From: Ruminococcus sp.
GTDB lineage: Bacteria > Bacillota > Clostridia > Oscillospirales > Ruminococcaceae
DNA length: 15,650 nt
Assembly (NCBI GenBank): GCA_019417865.1
Contig: DYCW01000175.1
Span: 1-15,650, forward strand
Reading direction: 5' to 3'
The position numbers and the translations under genes were made by a program. The notes under the pieces were generated by a model that saw only the letters and a program-made list of their open reading frames with translations, did not search any database and was not told where the DNA came from. This document shows positions 12,847 to 15,650 of this stretch, piece after piece (position 1 is the first letter of the stretch; every line of letters begins with the position of its first letter).

Positions 12847-13600
12847 TGTATGTTCCTCCTTTTCCATTTGCGTACTGTAGCTCCTTGCAAAGTACACCAA
12901 TATAAATTGTCTGCATCATCGCCAGCCTTGCCCAACAATGCGGCAGCAGCCAGAGCGGCAGGCTTTGCAGCAGCAACCTGTACCACTGCTTTCTTCTGCC
13001 ATCTGTCAGCGAAAAAGCACGGCGTAAAATTGTCCTGCAAGGTGTATTCGGCTCGAGTGTCTGTAAAACTGGTGCTGCGGTCAGCACTGGTAAGAGCCAG
13101 AAAAATCCGGCTACAAATAAGACAGCCAATGTAATAAACTGCAAGGCTGCCATCAGCCACCAAATTCCATCCTGTACGCCGGTTCCCTGCTGCAAACACC
13201 AACGAACACCCCAGAGACAAAACGGCAGCGGCAACACTGCCAGCAACCGCAGACCATGCAGACAGAGGGAAAGCCGATAACAAGCAGAACGCTTCGGTAC
13301 AGGCTCTGTGGTCAGACTGGCGGCAACGGCACAGTGATAGATACAGCGGCATCGTAACAGCGGCAGCAGAAAAAATCCGCCCACGGCAAAGAGCAGCCGC
13401 ACAGTATACCAGGCTGTCTCCAGATGGGGCAGCAGATTCAAAAAAGTAAAACCAATTTGTACCGCAAGACAGATGGCAATCCGACAGAGTATCAGCAGAA
13501 TCCCACAGCCAATCCAGCTCCAGAAATAAAAGGAAACAGGCTGGCTGGTCTGCTTGAAAATGGTTTTTGAGAAGGGATACAGCGTATGGAAGTGCATCAT
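12692..13600 (-). CDS. Polytopic membrane protein of unknown function
   Basis: I do not recognise a family. The 302-residue frame starts at an ATG (13600) with AAAGGAG 7 nt upstream, which supports it over the competing open frame at 12831-13673. Four or five hydrophobic segments are visible: about 25-52, 63-85, 112-132, 143-172 and possibly 205-222. It is rich in Trp, Leu and Cys. The last membrane-like and conserved-looking part ends near LAMMQTIYIGVLCKELQYA. The final 51 residues or so (ending SQKRKKRIPQ...APSQH) are basic, non-hydrophobic and entirely within rluA sequence in another frame. The true protein may have ended near 12847. It lies 79 nt after the phosphatase gene and is probably cotranscribed with it. 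Confidence 0.65.
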   Translation of the reverse strand: MMHFHTLYPFSKTIFKQTSQPVSFYFWSWIGCGILLILCRIAICLAVQIGFTFLNLLPHLETAWYTVRLLFAVGGFFLLPLLRCRCIYHCAVAASLTTEPVPKRSACYRLSLCLHGLRLLAVLPLPFCLWGVRWCLQQGTGVQDGIWWLMAALQFITLAVLFVAGFFWLLPVLTAAPVLQTLEPNTPCRTILRRAFSLTDGRRKQWYRLLLQSLPLWLLPHCWARLAMMQTIYIGVLCKELQYANGKGGTYSGTDSDMAYGAGTALHTGTVSQKRKKRIPQAADKAQTAKRALVQRQAPSQH

Positions 13601-13679
13601 GAAAAGACTCCTTTCCAGTTACAGCATTTGCGGATAAAAATAGTATCCCCCATTTTTCCGGCAGCATTCCCAAAAAGTT

Positions 13680-14300
13680 TTAGTTCATCCGATATGGTGT
13701 CATACCCAATACCTCAAATGCACCGGAACGCTGCCAAAGGGACGCTGTTACCAGTGCATCGTAACCCTCTCCTGGTGCTGGACGCAGTTCCTTTGGATCA
13801 ATCTTTGGCAGTCCAAACCCTGCAATCAAATTGGACAGGATACCAGCATGTGTAATCACAGCTGCATGTAGAATGTCTGTGTTCATCATATCCCGAATGA
13901 TCTCCCGCAATGCCTTAAAAATCCGAAGCTGTACTTCCTCCAGACTCTCCCCCTTTGGCGGGCGGCAGTCGGCACCGCCTTTCAGCCATTGCAAAAAAAC
14001 ATCCTGTTTGACCAGTTCATCTGCTGTTTTGCCCTCAAAATCACCAAAATCCATTTCAATTAGATTGTCCACAATTTGCAGCTGTGCATCTGGAAACAAA
14101 ATTTCTGCGGTTTCTGTACACCGCTGCAATGGACTGCTATATACCCTTGCCACATGGGGATATTCGTATTCATCCAGTTTGCTGTACAGTTCACTTGCCC
14201 CTTTCCGGGAGAGCGGATAGTCAGTTCTTCCGATGTAAATGCCCTTGTCATTGGCAACCGTTCTGCCATGTCGTATGAAACTAAGCCGATAACCTTTCAT
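13680..14300 (-). CDS. Histidine phosphatase family protein (phosphoglycerate mutase-like)
   Basis: Members transfer a phosphate onto a catalytic histidine and act on small phosphorylated metabolites. The 206-residue protein has the N-terminal RHG motif (Arg10, His11, Gly12), SSPLQRCTETAEIL with Arg60, the acidic EMDFGDFEGKT with Glu82, and the C-terminal VITHAGIL with His151. All catalytic positions of the branch are present. The sequence resembles the GpmB/CobC-type phosphatases, but the neighbours give no cobalamin or glycolysis context, so the substrate is not assigned. The ATG at 14300 follows GAGGG at about 8 nt. It is the first gene of a probable three-gene minus-strand operon. I could not find a convincing promoter for it in 14301-14420. 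Confidence 0.88.
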   Translation of the reverse strand: MKGYRLSFIRHGRTVANDKGIYIGRTDYPLSRKGASELYSKLDEYEYPHVARVYSSPLQRCTETAEILFPDAQLQIVDNLIEMDFGDFEGKTADELVKQDVFLQWLKGGADCRPPKGESLEEVQLRIFKALREIIRDMMNTDILHAAVITHAGILSNLIAGFGLPKIDPKELRPAPGEGYDALVTASLWQRSGAFEVLGMTPYRMN

Positions 14301-14334
14301 ATCTTTTGCCCTCTTTTCTAATTTTTTTTCGTTG

Positions 14335-14362
14335 CCGTCATGTTTTTACGACTTTCTGACGG
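14335..14362. other. Short inverted repeat upstream of the phosphatase gene
   Basis: CCGTCA (14335-14340) and TGACGG (14357-14362) can pair around 16 nt. On the plus strand ACTTTTTG follows. It lies 35 bp upstream of the phosphatase ATG, between the two divergent genes. The rest of 14301-14389 is AT-rich and holds nothing else I can name. Confidence 0.3.
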
Positions 14363-14389
14363 ACTTTTTGAAAAATAGACTGTTATCTA

Positions 14390-14418
14390 TTTACAACCTT
14401 CTTTATTTATATTATAAT
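14390..14418 (+). promoter_or_regulatory. Promoter of the rnfC operon
   Basis: TTTACA (14390-14395) and TATAAT (14413-14418) are exactly 17 bp apart and nearly consensus. Transcription would begin near 14425, leaving about 350 nt of untranslated leader before the rnfC ATG. Confidence 0.7.
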
Positions 14419-14509
14419 AATATGGTACACGCTCTTTCTCTTATCCGGCAATCTTTACCAAATGCGATTTGACAATTGCAGATAGAGATATTTCCTGCCG
14501 CTTTCCGAT

Positions 14510-14539
14510 GGAACAGATACAGAAAAAGTCTGCTGTTCC
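14510..14539 (+). other. Hairpin in the rnfC leader
   Basis: GGAACAG (14510-14516) pairs with CTGTTCC (14533-14539), and inside it CAGA pairs with TCTG around a 5-nt loop, leaving a 3-nt bulge. The octamer TTCCGATG occurs on each side (14503-14510 and 14536-14543). Confidence 0.45.
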
Positions 14540-14655
14540 GATGACAATATTTGCAGAAAGAACGAAACAGTATCATTATCATATCACGTTTACAGAAAAA
14601 AGAAAAGTATTTTTTGTAGATGTAAAAAATTTTTTTGTGAAACGGCACGATGCCG

Positions 14656-14743
14656 GTATCCGGACAGGCAAAATCTGCCGAACAGCAAAGCGATGGCAAC
14701 TGCCTGCTTTTCCGCTGTTGGCTGCGGTTTGCCTTCCTGATGC
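14656..14743 (+). other. Long imperfect hairpin next to the rnfC ribosome binding site
   Basis: The 88-nt segment folds on itself along its whole length. The outer arms GTATCCGGACAGGCAAA (14656-14672) and TTTGCCTTCCTGATGC (14728-14743) pair with one bulge, one mismatch and one wobble. Inward, GCC (14677-14679) can pair with GGC (14720-14722), AACAGC (14681-14686) with GCTGTT (14714-14719), AAAGC (14687-14691) with GCTTT (14706-14710), and GGC (14695-14697) with GCC (14702-14704) as the tip. No U-run follows, so it is not a terminator. Confidence 0.55.
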
Positions 14744-14772
14744 ACAATCGAAACAACAAAGGAGGCTATTCT

Positions 14773-15650
14773 ATGCTCAAAAAACTCAGCGGTGTCAAAC
14801 TGGCACATCACAAGAACACAGAACATTCTGCCAGTCAACCCCTGCCGCTTCCGAAACTGGTTCGGATTCCGATGAGTATGCACATCGGTGCACCCTGTAC
14901 ACCGCTTGTGAAAGCAAAAGACACAATCTGTGTCGGACAGAAAATCGGGGATACGGACGCTTTTATGGCAGCACCCATTCACAGCGGTGTGTCTGGTACT
15001 GTAAAAGCCATTACAGATTACCGTATGAGCAATGGCAGAACCTGCAAATGTGTGGAAATCGAAACGGACGGTCTGCAAACCGTTGCAGATTCTGTCCAAC
15101 CGCCAAGCATCTCCAGCAAGGCAGATTTTCTACAGGCGATTCGAGAAAGTGGTCTGGTCGGCATGGGTGGTGCCAGCTTTCCGACCCATGTCAAGTTGGC
15201 ACCGAAACAGACTGTGGACACGCTTTGCATCAATGCCGCCGAATGTGAACCGTATATTACATCCGACAACCGACAAATGGTGGAAGCCCCGGAGGAAGTC
15301 ATTGACGGCATTCAGCAGGTGCTGCACTGGCTGGATATTCCACACTGTATCATTGGGATTGAATCCAATAAACCCGATGCCATCCGGATTCTGACAGAGA
15401 AAGCTGCCAGTGACAGCCGCATCCAAGTGGTTTCCCTTCCCTCCACCTATCCGCAGGGGGCAGAAAAAGTGCTGATTTATCACACACTCGGCAGAGTGGT
15501 ACAGGAAGGACAGCTGCCGGCAGATCAAGGTGTAATCGTCATGAATGTTTCTTCTGTTGCCTTTGTCAGCCGATATCTGAAAACAGGTATGCCAATGGTA
15601 CAACGAATGGTAACGGTAGACGGCGACTGTATCGGCAATCCCTGCAATGT
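14773..15650 (+). CDS. rnfC: Rnf complex subunit RnfC (3' end outside window)
   Basis: RnfC is the peripheral Fe-S/flavin subunit of the membrane Rnf complex, which couples reduced ferredoxin oxidation with NAD+ reduction to ion export. The first 292 codons are present. Visible signatures are HIGAPCTPLVKAKDTICVGQ (37-56) and PIHSGVSGTVKAI (68-80) of the N-terminal domain, GLVGMGGASFPTHVKL (127-142), INAAECEPYITSDNR (153-167) and YPQGAEKVLIY (226-236). The C-terminal ferredoxin-like clusters lie beyond the window. The ATG at 14773 follows AAAGGAGG by 8 nt. It is expected to be the first gene of an rnfCDGEAB operon. A longer open frame over the leader in another phase (from 14469) is not used. 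Confidence 0.93.
   Translation, partial: MLKKLSGVKLAHHKNTEHSASQPLPLPKLVRIPMSMHIGAPCTPLVKAKDTICVGQKIGDTDAFMAAPIHSGVSGTVKAITDYRMSNGRTCKCVEIETDGLQTVADSVQPPSISSKADFLQAIRESGLVGMGGASFPTHVKLAPKQTVDTLCINAAECEPYITSDNRQMVEAPEEVIDGIQQVLHWLDIPHCIIGIESNKPDAIRILTEKAASDSRIQVVSLPSTYPQGAEKVLIYHTLGRVVQEGQLPADQGVIVMNVSSVAFVSRYLKTGMPMVQRMVTVDGDCIGNPCN

Larger units (their letters stand above)
14425..14772 (+). promoter_or_regulatory. Long 5' leader of rnfC
   Basis: About 350 nt separate the predicted transcription start from rnfC, with no convincing gene on either strand. From 5' to 3' it holds a stable hairpin at 14510-14539, an A/U-only hairpin (ATTTTTT/AAAAAAT, 14609-14630) whose last T runs into six more, resembling a weak terminator, and a long imperfect hairpin at 14656-14743 that ends 14 nt before the AAAGGAGG site. 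I do not recognise a known riboswitch class. The layout is that of a regulatory leader (inference). Confidence 0.5.

Noticed and set aside
12831..13673. Competing minus-strand frame over the membrane-protein gene
   Set aside because: It lacks a ribosome binding site at its start, while the frame starting at 13600 has AAAGGAG at 7 nt and clean membrane segments.
14640..14745. c-di-GMP (GEMM-I) riboswitch upstream of rnfC, suggested by GGCAAA and GCAAAGC segments
   Set aside because: The two segments do not form the required GEMM helices, the GNRA-capped hairpin is missing, and the same bases fit a long simple hairpin better.
14412..14759. Minus-strand frame in the rnfC leader
   Set aside because: No ribosome binding site, no known motif, and the low-complexity translation reflects AT tracts and the hairpin.
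14469..15248. Plus-strand frame covering the rnfC leader and the first half of rnfC
   Set aside because: TTG start without a ribosome binding site. From 14773 it is in a different phase from the clear rnfC protein, and its leader part has no recognisable domain.

Overview
The window reads as chromosomal DNA of a Gram-positive anaerobe of the class Clostridia, most likely a Ruminococcaceae/Oscillospiraceae member. This is an inference from four things: the S10-spc ribosomal protein order, the zinc-binding (CxxC...CxxC) type of S14, strong AGGAGG ribosome binding sites almost everywhere, and an Rnf-complex gene. I see no tRNA, rRNA, CRISPR array, insertion sequence or phage gene.

Region 1 (1-7246, minus strand) is the S10-spc ribosomal protein operon, transcribed right to left: rpsJ, rplC, rplD, rplW, rplB, rpsS, rplV, rpsC, rplP, rpmC, rpsQ, rplN, rplX, rplE, rpsN, rpsH. 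Genes are tightly packed and some overlap by 1-4 nt. rpsH ends at the window edge with only the last two stop-codon bases missing. Region 2 (7247-7607) has no gene. It holds an extended -10 promoter, a pair of ATTGCAAT palindromes 42 bp apart flanking it, and a leader of about 285 nt with strong hairpins, one of them terminator-like. It looks like the control region of the whole operon.

Region 3 (7608-10545): an EpsD/CapM-like GT4 glycosyltransferase (minus), then divergently a translationally coupled DUF421-DUF4363 pair (plus), then a Nudix hydrolase (minus). A bidirectional terminator lies between the convergent DUF4363 and Nudix genes. Region 4 (10546-12003): divergent promoters for the Nudix gene and a CPBP-family membrane protease (plus), followed by a second bidirectional terminator. 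Region 5 (12004-14300, minus): a probable three-gene operon of histidine phosphatase, polytopic membrane protein of unknown function and RluA-type pseudouridine synthase. The last two overlap out of frame by about 155 nt.

Region 6 (14301-15650, plus): a near-consensus promoter, a 5' leader of about 350 nt containing a long imperfect hairpin next to the ribosome binding site, and the first 292 codons of rnfC. rnfC encodes a subunit of the Rnf ferredoxin:NAD+ oxidoreductase; further rnf genes presumably follow outside the window.

Most genes are ordinary housekeeping or conserved accessory genes. The parts that known features do not explain are non-coding: the S10 leader with its flanking palindromes, and the rnfC leader. 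The long membrane-protein/rluA overlap is the oddest coding feature.
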